Source: Cunninghamia lanceolata
Taxonomy: Eukaryota; Streptophyta; Pinopsida; Cupressales; Cupressaceae
Assembly: GCA_027924645.1 (NCBI GenBank)
Contig: BSBN01001362.1
Location: forward strand, 372,001 to 436,000
DNA length: 64,000 nucleotides
Direction of reading: 5' to 3'
The notes beneath the pieces are model-generated. The model ran no database searches. It saw only the letters and a list, made by a program, of their open reading frames with translations, and was not told the origin of the DNA. Every line of letters begins with the position of its first letter. The stretch's first letter is position 1. Positions 47,532 to 59,442 of the stretch are shown in pieces. The translations under genes were made by a program, and so were the position numbers.

Positions 47532-47545
47532 CTAGTAAATTGTAA

Positions 47546-50500
47546 CTTCTGAAACTTGGTGACTCCAAATCTATTTTTTTATGGCATTTTCTAATCCAGC
47601 TATGTTACAAGAAACAAAATGACAAGGAACCATATTTCTTAAGAAATAGCATTTTCTGGGCCATTTGTGGTTGCTAGGCAAGTTGACAAAAGATATTAAG
47701 GAATAAAAGCAATTGTGTCCATCATCTAGCAACCATGCCAACAAGTTCTTAATAATCTTTTAATCATTTACCCTGAGCTTTCCGTTGGGATGAAGTTCTA
47801 TTCAGTTTCTTCCCTAGGGTTCAACAGATTTTGTAACTATATATTTTATATTTTATGTGTCATTTAAACAATGTGATTAAGTGAAATTGAAACTGTGTGG
47901 CAGTTAAGGTAATTGTTGTGTGTGAACATTGTTTATAGTTTATCATCTCTCAATGATGAATCTTAGTAATGATAAATCTTTGTATGCAAAGAATTTTAAT
48001 TTTCATTGATGTTAGTAAAATCTTCACCAATTTTTGCATATGGTTTCCCAGTGGCTGACGACAACGGAAATGCCACTCTGGAGGATGAAGTTTTAGCATC
48101 GCTTAAAGGTATGTCTCTAAACACTAGTAATAATAATAACAAATCTAGGAATAAGAATAGTAAGAAGGGGGAAAAGAATGATGACAATGAGGATGATGAT
48201 GATGGTGACTAGCGCAATCAGGTATGACTTGAGCTTTTCCAATTTATCAAAATTTACCCAACTTACTAGTGAAGAAAAGTTTAATGTCAAGTTTAATGGT
48301 TATTTTTCAAGTGTGTGTGCACACTACTACATAGGCTTCAAGGACTGGGTAGGATGATCATGATCCAAACATTAGGGAACTAGGATTTATGTCACATAAG
48401 CATTGTAGCTTCTTATAATCCCTATTTTTCTGTGTTCAAGTCCATATTCAATTGAGGTTATAATATACTGGATAGAATTGTTTTTCAAATTTTTGGTTGT
48501 TTGGTTGTTTTTAACATTTATTGATTGTGGGTTTCAATGGAGAAGGTGTGCCAGATCTCCTTATGTTACTTGTGCAATTAACACAAAAAATGATGGAGGA
48601 AAAGCTTATGTACATCAGTGAAGTTCAGGTAAGGTTCATTCTAATTATAACCTCTTGAGACTTTGCTAAGACGAATGCATTAGTTTATTCATTGTCAACA
48701 GTACCGTTGGAAGTATAGCTAATGTATTACTAGCATTTTATTGTTTGTGGCCTTAGAGGTTTGCAATAGTTTCTCTACATGACTTTATGTTGGATGGATG
48801 TGGGTTTATTTCTTCCTTGTATAATTTAACATGTAAATGTTTATGTAATGTCACTTTAGCCAAGAAATCTTCTTGGCCATACAAGAGGTGTAGATTGAGT
48901 TGAGTTGTAGATCTAATGTTCTAGCTTCCTCCAAGATTCTATTTGGTGTCCTTTTAGGGGTTTATCTTTCATTCATGCCAATAATCACCATAGAACCTTG
49001 AGTAGCAGGCTTTGCACACTTTGCAAGATCTTTAGGGCTAGCACCAACACTGGGACATCCTTATCATTATTGTTTCTTTTGAAAATATATAGAGGAAAGG
49101 CCCATAATAAGGCCTCCATATTGGGAACAATGGATGTAATGAGTAAACAAATTTGAGTTGAGGTGATATCTCATACTTGGTAGCCCATATTATAATTTTC
49201 ATTGTAATGAAACCTTTACACAATTCTGCATAAAACTAGACTCACAACAAGATGACAGTCTCTAAAAAGAGCTTTTAGTGAGCTTCTAACTGTCATGATT
49301 GTATTATTTTTGTGCTCTTCCATCCTACCCACATGACATTATAGAGGTGTCCTTCTTCCATATGCAATCTCTAACTTCCATGGTTATTTACTGTACACTA
49401 TGTTGATAGGAAATGCCTTTTAAATCTTATGTTCTAGGTGTTAAACCTCCTTGTGGTCTGATCAATGTGTGACAGCCTTTGAGACATCCAACCTCATCTT
49501 GAAGTGCCTAAATGGAACATTCATAGCTCTAAAGTAATCTTCTAATGGAAAAAATCTCAACATCATTGATATCAAGTTATAGAACAACCTCCTTAGACAA
49601 TAACCATGATTTGGAAGATCATGAAGGTGGGAGAGAGAGAGAAGGAAAATGAAATGACAGTGATGACTGTCATTACTACTTGACTATGTTTCGCATCTTA
49701 GGGTGATGAGTGGGTGTCTCCACTAGCACTTTGCTTTGAATAAATGGATATAGCAGTCTTTAGCCTTCCTCTATGTGGGGATCTCATGATCTTATAGGTG
49801 CAACAATCATTCATATATGATTGTTATGGAGGTACTTTGGCTGCATACAAATGTGACTATCACAAGATTTGATGCCTATTTTAATTTGGCAATCCACGAC
49901 AATAGTGTCCATGGAGTTTTATGACTACCCCCACACTAGTGGTGATTACATATGCTTGACTAAATCATGTTGTTGTCTCACTATTGATTAGACTTGGGGT
50001 GGAAATTTTAGGACTATTGTTTATGGGGGATTGATTTTCATCTTTGTATTAGAAATTTCTTGAGATTGTCGTCATAGTATTGGACCTTCTAGGTTTGTGA
50101 TAGGGTCTACTTCTTGTCACTCCACTTCAAGCATTGTTAAAAATATTCCAAATAGCGCCCATGCCCTCATGGTTGTTATAGTATTTATGAAAATCCTATA
50201 AAGGAACTTGAACTAGGATAGTCCTCCAAAATCAGATGTTGCCTCCTTCAATGACTAAACTACCTTTTACCCCAGGCCCTTGGTACTATAGCATAGAAAG
50301 ACATTGTTCAGGAAGCTTAAATAGTCAGGGGGGTACTACAAAGAATGAGACACCAATAGAACCCAATGTTGATGTATCCTATGACAATTATATATTAAGA
50401 CACCTGCCCATACCAATCTAGATTGGATTGGAATCCAATATGCATGATGATTTCCCTCTATGGTCCTATAACATGAATGCATTCCCTTATGGCTCGGATA

Positions 50501-50929
50501 GTCTTGTTGGACATAACAATATGGCCACAATACCACCCTATGATAACAAATCCAACTTCATAACTATCCCCCACTTTTATCAACCTAAGATGGACTAGCA
50601 TTCACAATGATTGGCCTCATGTTTCCTTTAGATCTAATCAACCTATTCTTCCATGGCTTCACATAAGTGACAACACTTTACCAAGAATGGGAAACATCTC
50701 TCTAGGGTTGGATAGTCTTTGTTTGATTGTGACATCATTTACATGGAATATCTCCAATCTCTCTTAGTATATTAATACCCTAACCATGATGCAAGACTTA
50801 GCAATGGCCCCCAAGGTAAGGTGTTAAAACATAATAACCATACACCTAGGGTTTTGACAAGTCCCCACCTAACAGTTGTTGATGGTACTGCAAAACAATG
50901 CCTTCATAAGGTAAGATAACAATATGGGT
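47546..50929. other. Intergenic stretch with two weak exon candidates
   Basis: No complete gene seen. Two short open segments with good splice borders on the plus strand are 48052-48108 (CAG acceptor; encodes ADDNGNATLEDEVLASLK) and 48543-48628 (AG acceptor, GTAAGG donor; encodes GVPDLLMLLVQLTQ). I recognise neither. The rest is unstructured. Confidence 0.35.
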
Positions 50930-51179
50930 AAGAGCACAACCAACTGCCTTAGTGTTTGCAAAAATTGCACAACCTTTGCTAGCATCCTCCCTACATGTGC
51001 CAAAATGGGAGCTTTGGAACTGGGTATGGACATCCATCAAAGCATAAAGGATAGAGTAATTTTGACAGATGTTGTAGTTGCAACTACTATAGTAGACATG
51101 TATACAAAATGTGGAAGCATAAACAGGGCACATGAACTATTTGACAGAATACCTTAAAGAAATGTGGTCTCATGGAATG

Positions 51180-53600
51180 CCATGATTACAGGATATGCAC
51201 AAAATGGATTTGTTAAAAAGGTTTTAGAAACTTTCAAGCAAATGCAATTGGCAGGTGTAAAGCCAAATTCCACAACCTTTGCCAACATCCTCTCTGCCTA
51301 TGCCAAAATGGGAGCTTTGGAACAGGGTGTTAACATCCATCAAAGCATAAAAGATAGAGGACTTATGTCAGATGTTGTAGTTGCAACTGCCATGGTAGAC
51401 ATGTATGTAAAATGTGAAAGCATAGACAAGGCACGTGAAGTGTTTGACAGAATGTCTCAAAGAGATGTGGTCTCATGGACTACAATGATTGCAAGATATA
51501 CACAAAATGGATTTATTGAAAAGGCTTTAGAAACTTTCAAGCAAATGCAATTGATAGGTGTTAAGCCAAATTCCACAACCTTTTCCAGTATCCTCCATGC
51601 CTATGTCAAAATGGGAGCTTTGGAACATGGTATAGACATCCATCAAAGCATAATGGAAGGGGACATTTTATTAGATATTATAGTTGGAAATGCTCTGATA
51701 GACATGTATGCAAAATGTGGAAGCATAGACAAGGCATGTGAACTGTTTGATAGAATGCCTAAAAGAGATGTCATCTCATGGAATGTAATGATTGTAGGAT
51801 ATGCACAAAATGGATTTGTTGAAAAGGCTTTACAAACTTTCAAGCAAATGCAATTGGCAGGTGTAAAGACAAATTCCACAACCTTTTCTAGCATCCTCCC
51901 TACTTGTGCCAAAATGGGAGCATTAGAACAGGGTGTTGACATCCATCAAAGCATAAAAGATAGAGGAATTATGTCAGATGTTGTAGTTGCAACTGCCATG
52001 GTAGACATGTATGTAAAATGTGGAAGCATAGACAAGGCACGTGAAGTGTTTGACAAAATGTCTCAAAGAGATGTGGTCTCATTGACTGCAATGATTGCAG
52101 GATATACACAAAATGGATTTATTGAAAAGGCTTTAGAAACTTTCAAGCAAATACAATTGTTTGGTGTTAAACCAAATTCCACTACCTTTACCAGCATCCT
52201 CCCTACCTGTGCCAAAATGGGAGCTTTGGAACAGGGTATAGACATCCATCAAAGCATAATGGAAGGGGGCATTTTATCAGATATTATAGTTGGAAATGCT
52301 TTGATAGACATGTATGCAAAATGTGGAAGCATAGACAAGGCATGTGAACTGTTTGACAGAATGTCTAAAAGAGATGTCATCTCATGGAATGAAATGATTA
52401 TAGGATATGCACAAAATGGATTTGTTGAAAAGGCTTTAGAAACTTTCAAGCAAATGCAATTAGCAGGTGTAAATCCAAATTCCACAACCTTTGCTAGCAT
52501 CTTCCCTGCCTATGCCAAAATGGGAGCTTTGGAACAGGGTGTTGACATCCATCAAAGCATAAAAGATAGAGGAATTCTGTCAGATGTTGTAGTTGCAACT
52601 GCCATGGTAGACATGTATGCAAAATGTGGAAGCATAGATAAGGCACGTGAAGTGTTTGATAGAATCTCTCAAAGAGATGTGGTCTCATGGACTGTAATGA
52701 TTATAGAATATACACAAAATGGATTTATTGAAAAGGCTTTAGAAACTTTCAAGAAAATGCAATTGGCAGGTGTTAATCCAAATTCCACAACCTTTGCCAA
52801 CATCCTCCCTATCTGTGCCAAAATGGGAGCTTTGGAACAGGGTATAGAAATCCATAAAAGCATAATGGAAGGGGGCATTTTATCAGATATTATAGTTGGA
52901 AATGCTCTGATAGACATGTATACAAAATGTGGAAGCATAGACAAGGCATGTGAACTGTTTGACAGAATTCCTAAAAGCGATGTCATCTCATGGAATGTAA
53001 TGATTGTAGGATATGCACAAAATGGATTTGTTGAAAAGGCTTTAGAAAATTCCAAGCAAATGCAATTGGTAGGTGTAAAGCCAAATTCCATAAGCTTTTC
53101 CAGCATCCTCCCTGCCTATGCCAAAATGGGAGCTTTGGAACAGGGTGTTGACATCCATCAAAGCATAAAAGATAGAGGAATTCTGTCAGATGTTGTAGTT
53201 GCAACTTCCATGGTAGACATGTATGCAAAATGTGGAAACATAGACAAGGCACGTGAACTGTTTGACAGAATGTCTCAAAGAGATGTGGTCTCATGGACTG
53301 GAATGATTGCAGGATATACACAATGGATTTATTGAAAAGGCTTTAGAAACTTTCAAGAAAATGCAATTGGCAAGTGTTTGACCAAATTCCACAACCTTTG
53401 CCAGCATCCTCCCTGCCTGTGCCAAAATGGGAGCTTTGAAATAGGTATAGACATCCATCAAAACATAATGGAAGGGGGCATTTTATCAGATATTATAGTT
53501 GGAAATGCTCTAATAGACATGTCTGCAAAATGTGGAAGCATAGACAAGGCACATGAACTGTTTGACAGAATGCCTAAAAGAGATGTCATCTCATGAATGC
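51180..53600 (+). repeat. 606-bp higher-order tandem repeat inside the PPR gene
   Basis: 303-bp units alternate between two types: A (QSIKDRGI, VVVATAMVDMY, AREVFDRMSQRDVVSWT) and B (QSIMEGGIL, IIVGNALIDMY, ACELFDRMPKRDVISWN). The DMY codons fall at about 51376, 51679, 51982, 52285, 52588, 52891, 53194 and 53497, an exact 303-bp step. A-to-A and B-to-B similarity is much greater than A-to-B, so the amplified unit is the 606-bp A-B pair, about four copies. Confidence 0.93.
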
Positions 53601-54414
53601 AATGATTGTAGGATATGCATAAAATAGATTTTTTGAAAAGGCTTTAGAAACTTTCAAGTAAATGCAATTGGCAAAAGTAAAGTTGGATTCCACAACCTTT
53701 GCTAGCATTCTTCCTGCTTGTGCCAAAACGTGTGCTTTTGAACATGGTATGGACATCCATCAAAGCATAAAGGATAGAGAAATTCTGTCAGATGTTGTAG
53801 TTGCAACTGCCCTGGTAGACATGTATACAAAATGTGGAAGCATAGACAAAGCACATGAACTGTTTGATAGAATGCCTCAAAGAAATGTGGTCTCATGGAA
53901 TGCCATGATTGTTGGATATGCAAAAAATGGATTTTGCAAGGATGCTCTTAAAATCTTTGAATTAATGAAGCACTCTGGAACATATCCTGACATTGTAAGC
54001 TTTTCTTGTGTTCTATGTGCATATAGCCATGTGGGTTTAGTGGATGAGGGATATACATACTTCAATCACATGAGTAACCCTTATTACATTACACCTACAG
54101 TTGATCATTATGTGTGCATGGTTGACCTTCTTGCCCGTGCTGGCTATCTTGAGGACACCCTAAACTTTACCATTAAGATGCCAATTAAACCTGTGTTGGT
54201 TGTGTGGATGTGTTTTCTTGGTGCCTATAGATTACATATGAATATAATCTTAGGGGAATTTACAATGATGCTTCTTTTTTATGTGGATCCTAAAAATTCT
54301 ACAACTTATGTTCTTCTCTCAAATATCTATGCAGAAGTGGGCAGCTGGGGTGAGGTTCAAATGATAAGGAGATTGATGAAAGATAGAGGAATATATGTTG
54401 ATTGTCACACTACA

Positions 54415-54580
54415 ATGAAATTTATCTCCAAGATTGTTGCAAGAGAAATTTTTGTGACAGTTGTGAACCATTTTCATCATTTTAAACAGGGACAATATTC
54501 TTTTAACGAAACTTATCTCCAAGACTATTGTACGAGAAATTGTTGTGAGAGTTGTGAACCATTTCCATCATTAATGGATG
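54415..54580 (+). repeat. Tandem duplication of the DYW 3' end
   Basis: TTATCTCCAAGATTGTTGCA (about 54422) and TTATCTCCAAGACTATTGTA (about 54512) head two ~66-bp copies running to CATTTTCATCATT / CATTTCCATCATT. The second copy is read in a shifted frame by the surviving ORF, producing a non-native C-terminus. Confidence 0.85.
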
Positions 54581-54621
54581 TGCTTCGAAGTTCAATGGCA
54601 GGAAAGAAACAACGTTGGTAG

Positions 54622-55832
54622 GAGATCTGCATACCGGTGGGAGTCCATTTGGTGTCCCCTCGATATCCCGATATCCTCCATCGATGGGACCTTGCCATAT
54701 TGGCCTAACTTTGAATGTGGTCTCTTTGACATAGCGATAAGAGTGTTAAACCCTTATCGATGGGACTTGGTGATATCATTGTGACTGGGTTGGAAGTCTC
54801 TTCGACTTGCCAATACCAGTTGTCTCCTGACTGTTAGGTGAAAAAAACCAACAAACAGAGTAAAGAATCGATCTCCATGGAGAACTTTTCTGTAACGACT
54901 ACCTTGAAGTTGAAACCTTGGCCAAAGCAAAAAAAACAACAATGATTGCTATACCAAATACAGAGATCCCTAAACACAAAATTGAGGTCTTGGATCAAAA
55001 TATGGAGATTTGAGGCCGATCCAAAAAAAATTGGGGCACCAAAAGCTAAACAAAGTGGACAAAGAGGCTACGTAGGATCTGTAGAGGATTTAAGCTCGTG
55101 AGGTCAAAAAAATGTCCTTGTGTAGAGCCAAAGAAATGACCAAGGTATGCGTCCTCAGTGATAGCCGTGGCTGCAATTGGAGATCGACTAGAATGAAGAT
55201 GACGACTCCGATGATATGGTAAAGTAAGATCAAATAATGACATCTAACTAGAAATGGCGATAGATATTTTGAAGATTGTTTGGCAGATATATCTAAAAAG
55301 GTGAGCTAGAAATGATAGGCAATCTGTAATAAGGCAAATAAATTAAGTAGCCCTGTTGAAGCACTTTTAAAGCTTGTATAAGGCAATGCTTCCAGTCTTT
55401 AATATGCTTCTTCTCTTGTTTGGTGGCATTCACAATGTTCTGGATCATACTTCAGACAACCCTTTGCAAATTGTCCATGGGGCTATTTTCTTGATTCAAG
55501 GATTCTTTTCAGATACTAAGGAGCCTTTTGATTTAAACAATTTCTTCTTATGATCTAGGAATGTATATCCTTGTCTTGATTCTTTTCTAACGTCAAGCAT
55601 CACACTTTTTTGTGATTCTTTTGTTCTTCTTTCTTCTGAATGTTGCAAATGAAAAGATTACTCAGTAGGAGAAATTCAAAATTTTTAGATTTTAAAGTTT
55701 TCCTAGTTTGAATAGCATTTTGTTTGAGAACTTAGCCGAATGTGTGACCATATTATTGCAAGTTTTCTATAATCAGAACTTTTGTGTGCATATTTTTGTG
55801 AATAAACAACCTTTTGGGTTCTTCTTGTGCAG
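54622..55832. other. Gene-free stretch between PPR and phosphofructokinase pseudogenes
   Basis: No gene seen. Some phrases recur (CTTATCGATGGGAC / CCATCGATGGGACC, 54675-54765), suggesting old repeat debris. The 5' exons expected for phosphofructokinase were not found here. Confidence 0.55.
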
Positions 55833-57432
55833 GGAGGTTCTAAAGGTTTTTACTCTCACAATACCATCCCCTAAACTCAAATGTTGTTAATGATATTTAC
55901 AAATGTGGAGGTATTGTTCTTGGTACTTCATGGGGTGGTCATGCAACTTCAAAAATAGTTGACAACATTCAAGACCATAGCATTAACCAGGTGCTTGATT
56001 CTACAATGACCTTGTATGTTCATCCTTTTGCCACACAATGATTCTATGTTACCATCAAATGCGTTTAAAGTTTCAGTTGATTTTGTATGATAGGTCTATA
56101 TTATTGGAGGAGATGGAAGACAAAGAGGAGGAAATGTTATTTATGAGGTATTTACTATATGCATTTTGTCGAGATATCATAATGGGAATTCTATAGATAC
56201 AATGATGACTAATAACGTTGAGGCAAAATTTAAACTATGAAACAAATAAACTAAGATCCAATTATAAATTTTTTTTATAACTGTGAGTATTTAATGGCAT
56301 GGTATTGCACCTCTCAAAATAAGAGGTATCTTTTAAAGGGTCCAAAAGTGATTTCAAGAAGACTTAGGGCCTTTTATGTTCAAGAATTATGACTTCTTCC
56401 TCAATGCATCTGGAAAGCATCTTTTTCATCTATCGTGTTGCTAAGTATCTATTCATGAGATTTGGTGGTTTCATGAATGTGAAATGGTTCAATGTGCCAT
56501 GAGTTTTTTTGTTATTTAAAAATGACTTTTGAATTCTTCTTTTGATAATGAAGGTTATTTCCATTTGCCACCTGTTGAAATATTTTTATATCTACTCCAT
56601 TATCTTACCAATTCATCTACAGTATTTTTGTGTGATGTATGTTTGTTACTGTGAATGTTGAAAATTTTGTGCAGGAAATCCAAAGGCATGGCTTGAAAGT
56701 GGTTGTTGCTGGAATTCCTAAGACCATTGATAAAGATATTGCGGTATGGTGAACCTTAACTAACAAAATTTGATATATAATATCACAAATATGAATTTCA
56801 AGACTCCAATCTGGCTACCATTTCATTTATTTGGATTATGAACTTTCAAATTATCTCAAATCAGTTCATATTAGCTTGATGTTTTTATTTAACAATCTCA
56901 TAAAATTGTGAATGTGGATATTGTTCTTCATATGTCAACTGGTTTTCATTGGACCTGATTTTTTAGGTCATAGATAAGTCATTTGGATTTGACATTGTTG
57001 TGGAGGAAGCACAAAGAGCAATCAATGCAGCTCACGTAGAAGCAGAGAGTATTTAAAATGGTGTGGGTCTTGTGAAGCTTATGGGCCGCTATAGTTGTAA
57101 GTTATGCATCCACTTGTCTTGGCCAAATTTTTGTAGGTCTCAATTCACAATGAAATAACTCAAATTAACAAGGACAATGTTTAAGTGCAAATATTTTTTT
57201 GGTATTAATTTTTGGAAACAAATCCACTATGAAATAGTCTTTAGATAAAATGGGAAGAATTATGGATTACTTTAGCGAACAAATAATTTCTTAGAATTTG
57301 GAAATATATATCATATCTGATGAAATCACAGTATTTATACTTTTCAAAATTTAAGACCTAAGAAAATGGGTTAATTTTTATTCTGGTGCAGGATACATTG
57401 CTATGTATGCCACACTTGCTAGCCATGTTGTG
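55833..57432 (+). pseudogene. PFK: ATP-dependent 6-phosphofructokinase pseudogene (middle exons)
   Basis: Five exons with conserved borders: 55833-55990, 56094-56147, 56675-56743, 56967-57096 and 57392-57432. They encode [80 protein letters not shown] and LMGRYS, then YIAMYATLAS. This is the plant PFK family (fructose-6-phosphate to fructose-1,6-bisphosphate). Defects: 1-bp deletion in exon 1 (near 55883), TAA in exon 4 (57053-57055, where the family has Glu), a stop across the exon 4/5 junction, GGDGT changed to GGDGR and TIDND to TIDKD at catalytic loops. The N-terminal and C-terminal parts are absent. Not functional. Confidence 0.9.
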
Positions 57433-58073
57433 GTAAGAATTCATTCTTATCTAGGTGTATAGAGAAAATGATTTTGTAAATTAGCACACCTAGTTCCCAG
57501 CAATAATCATATGTAGGAAAGCCCAACAATCTTACTTCCATGTTAATTTTTAAATGGAAACCTGTGCTCTAGAATTTGTCTGATATTACTTACATGAAAG
57601 AAGAATCCATATAAAATCACATTTCTGACTTATCTTTATAATCAATTATTCTAGTTTTTCTTGCATGCATTTTGTCAAATTTTATATGTGAGCCAATTCT
57701 CTTGTATGTTAAATGTGTTAATTGCAGTGTATCCACAAAATGGTTTTATTGAAAAGGGCTTTCAAAAATGCCTCTATTAATTATTATTTTTTAATATTCT
57801 CTTAATGTAAATGTTCAGGGATATTATATAAGTTTTTATTTTATAGCCTTTTTTATTGTGGAAATCATTTCGGATTGTAAGCATTCTGATTTCATATTAC
57901 TATCATCAGTTGTGAGGAGTCACAAAGGCAAAGTCTTTCCTAGCGTGAGCACCTACAAGTTTGAAAGTATTTATTTGAATATTGTCATTTCTTGCTACAG
58001 ACAGATTAGTAATTACTGGTAAATTTCATATTGTTGTAGCATTATTTGTGTGAATCAAACTTGAACATCAGTC
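57433..58073. other. Gene-free stretch before the second Sirevirus-like element
   Basis: No gene supported. At 57727-57765 CCACAAAATGGTTTTATTGA resembles a PPR unit of the neighbouring gene over about 30 bases; too short to call. Confidence 0.5.
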
Positions 58074-59148
58074 TGTTGATAACTAAGAGGGGGGGTAAAT
58101 CAATTATCTTAATTACTTCTACTTTCTGATCTTCCTTAACAATTAATGCAGTATTAAATCATATAAGCAAACATAACCATGAAATGGAAATAACATCAAT
58201 ACACATGACACAATGATTTTGACGTGGAAAACCCTGTTAAGGGAAAAAACCACGGGGTGATTAACCCAAGATTGTATTCTCTGTTAGAAGAATAAGATAG
58301 TACAAAATGGCACTTGCCAACTAGGGCTCACTGCCCGAGCACACTGCTCACAAGAGGCTCACTACCTACAAGTTATAAAGAAAGTAACAAGATACTTGAA
58401 CTGATAAGAAGCATCCACATATGCTGGAGTTCAGTTCCTGTTAAGCTCAGTATATTGATCTACTACACTTCATCCTTTCTCTTCTTCTGTGTTGTCCTTT
58501 CACATACCGGACCTGCCTTACTACTTATGTACTGCTCTTCTACTTTTCTACGCACACCACAACACCTTCACATCTAAATCCATCTCGTATATATATCCGC
58601 AGAAAGGATTTCATCCTCTTTCTAGTTGGCATCTAGAATAGTCAATATTTTCTCAAACTCTAGTCTGTCAGCAGAATTCTTGCTTACCAAGTGATGCGAA
58701 TCAAGGAGATACTTATAGAAGTCATCTAACATGTTATCCAATCATGGATGATACCTTAAGAACCTTGATCACCATCAATATCTCATCTGGAATAATTTTG
58801 ATGCTCTGTCGGTCAGTTCTTCCTCTGTCTACTCTGCCAAACTGGACCCTAATACTTAGATGCTCATATCTCTTCACTCTTTCATCACCGGAGGCTCAAT
58901 CCCTATAATCTATTAGTCAAGGTATTCCTCTTGACTTCCCCAAGTCTGTACTTTACAAAGATACTTCCTCTAAGAGATCTGGACCTGACTGTCAGACATT
59001 GTTGCATGCTCTGTTCTTGCTTACCGGACTAAGTTATTCTTCAATCTGACTTCCGGTAAAGATACACCATGTCCTGCGGATGTGTGGAGTGGTCTTTGTT
59101 TCCATCAATGACAACACCAATGAAGCCACATAGTGTCTCTTGCCAACA
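58074..59148 (-). repeat. 3' LTR of the second Sirevirus-like element (1075 bp)
   Basis: Starts TGTTGATAACTAAGAGGGGG and ends CTTGCCAACA. It shares with the other copia LTR the segments GTTAAGGGAAAAA, AACCACGGGGTGA and CACTGCCCGAGCACACTGCT, at roughly 75% identity overall, so the two elements belong to related families. Confidence 0.88.
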
Positions 59149-59442
59149 ATCTCCCCCTTTGGCATTGATGGCAATACTTAGTGCAAAAATGACTAAGTGT
59201 CACACTACACTCCCCCTTGGCTGATGCTCTATTCTAATGTACATTTTTCTAGAGCTCCCCCTTAGCTAGATTCCACATTTTTCACTACTCCTCACTCCCC
59301 CTTTGACATCAATGGAAAGGGGTAGAATCCGCATACCAACAATCCTCAAAAAATCAACTATACTTAGCTACATAAGTATAAATACATGATACACTTACAT
59401 TTATTGAAGTATATCTACAAAAGATGTCTTCAACTGGGCAAA

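Larger units (their letters stand above)
50930..54621 (+). pseudogene. PLS-type PPR protein gene with E and damaged DYW domain
   Basis: Encodes about ten PLS triplets of 101 residues (KMGALEQGVDIHQSIKDRG, VDMYAKCGSIDKA, RDVVSWTAMIAGYTQNGF), then E/E+ motifs (PVLVVWMCFLGAYRLH, YVLLSNIYAEVGSWGEV) and a DYW remnant. Such proteins bind organellar RNA and the DYW domain is the C-to-U deaminase. Defects: stop at 51155 (TAA where the repeats have CAA), a 2-bp deletion near 53323, a 1-bp deletion near 53595, further stops around 53620-53660, and loss of most of DYW, since RRLMKDRGIY joins directly to DCHTTMKFISKIVAREI. The HSE half of the deaminase zinc site is missing. No N-terminal transit region is recognisable. 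Confidence 0.88.

Noticed and set aside
51643..53321. Several minus-strand frames opposite the PPR gene
   Set aside because: They repeat with the 303-bp period and are shadows of the PPR repeats.
57727..57765. Possible PPR fragment downstream of the phosphofructokinase pseudogene
   Set aside because: Only about 30 bases of similarity to the PPR unit; no flanking PPR motifs.
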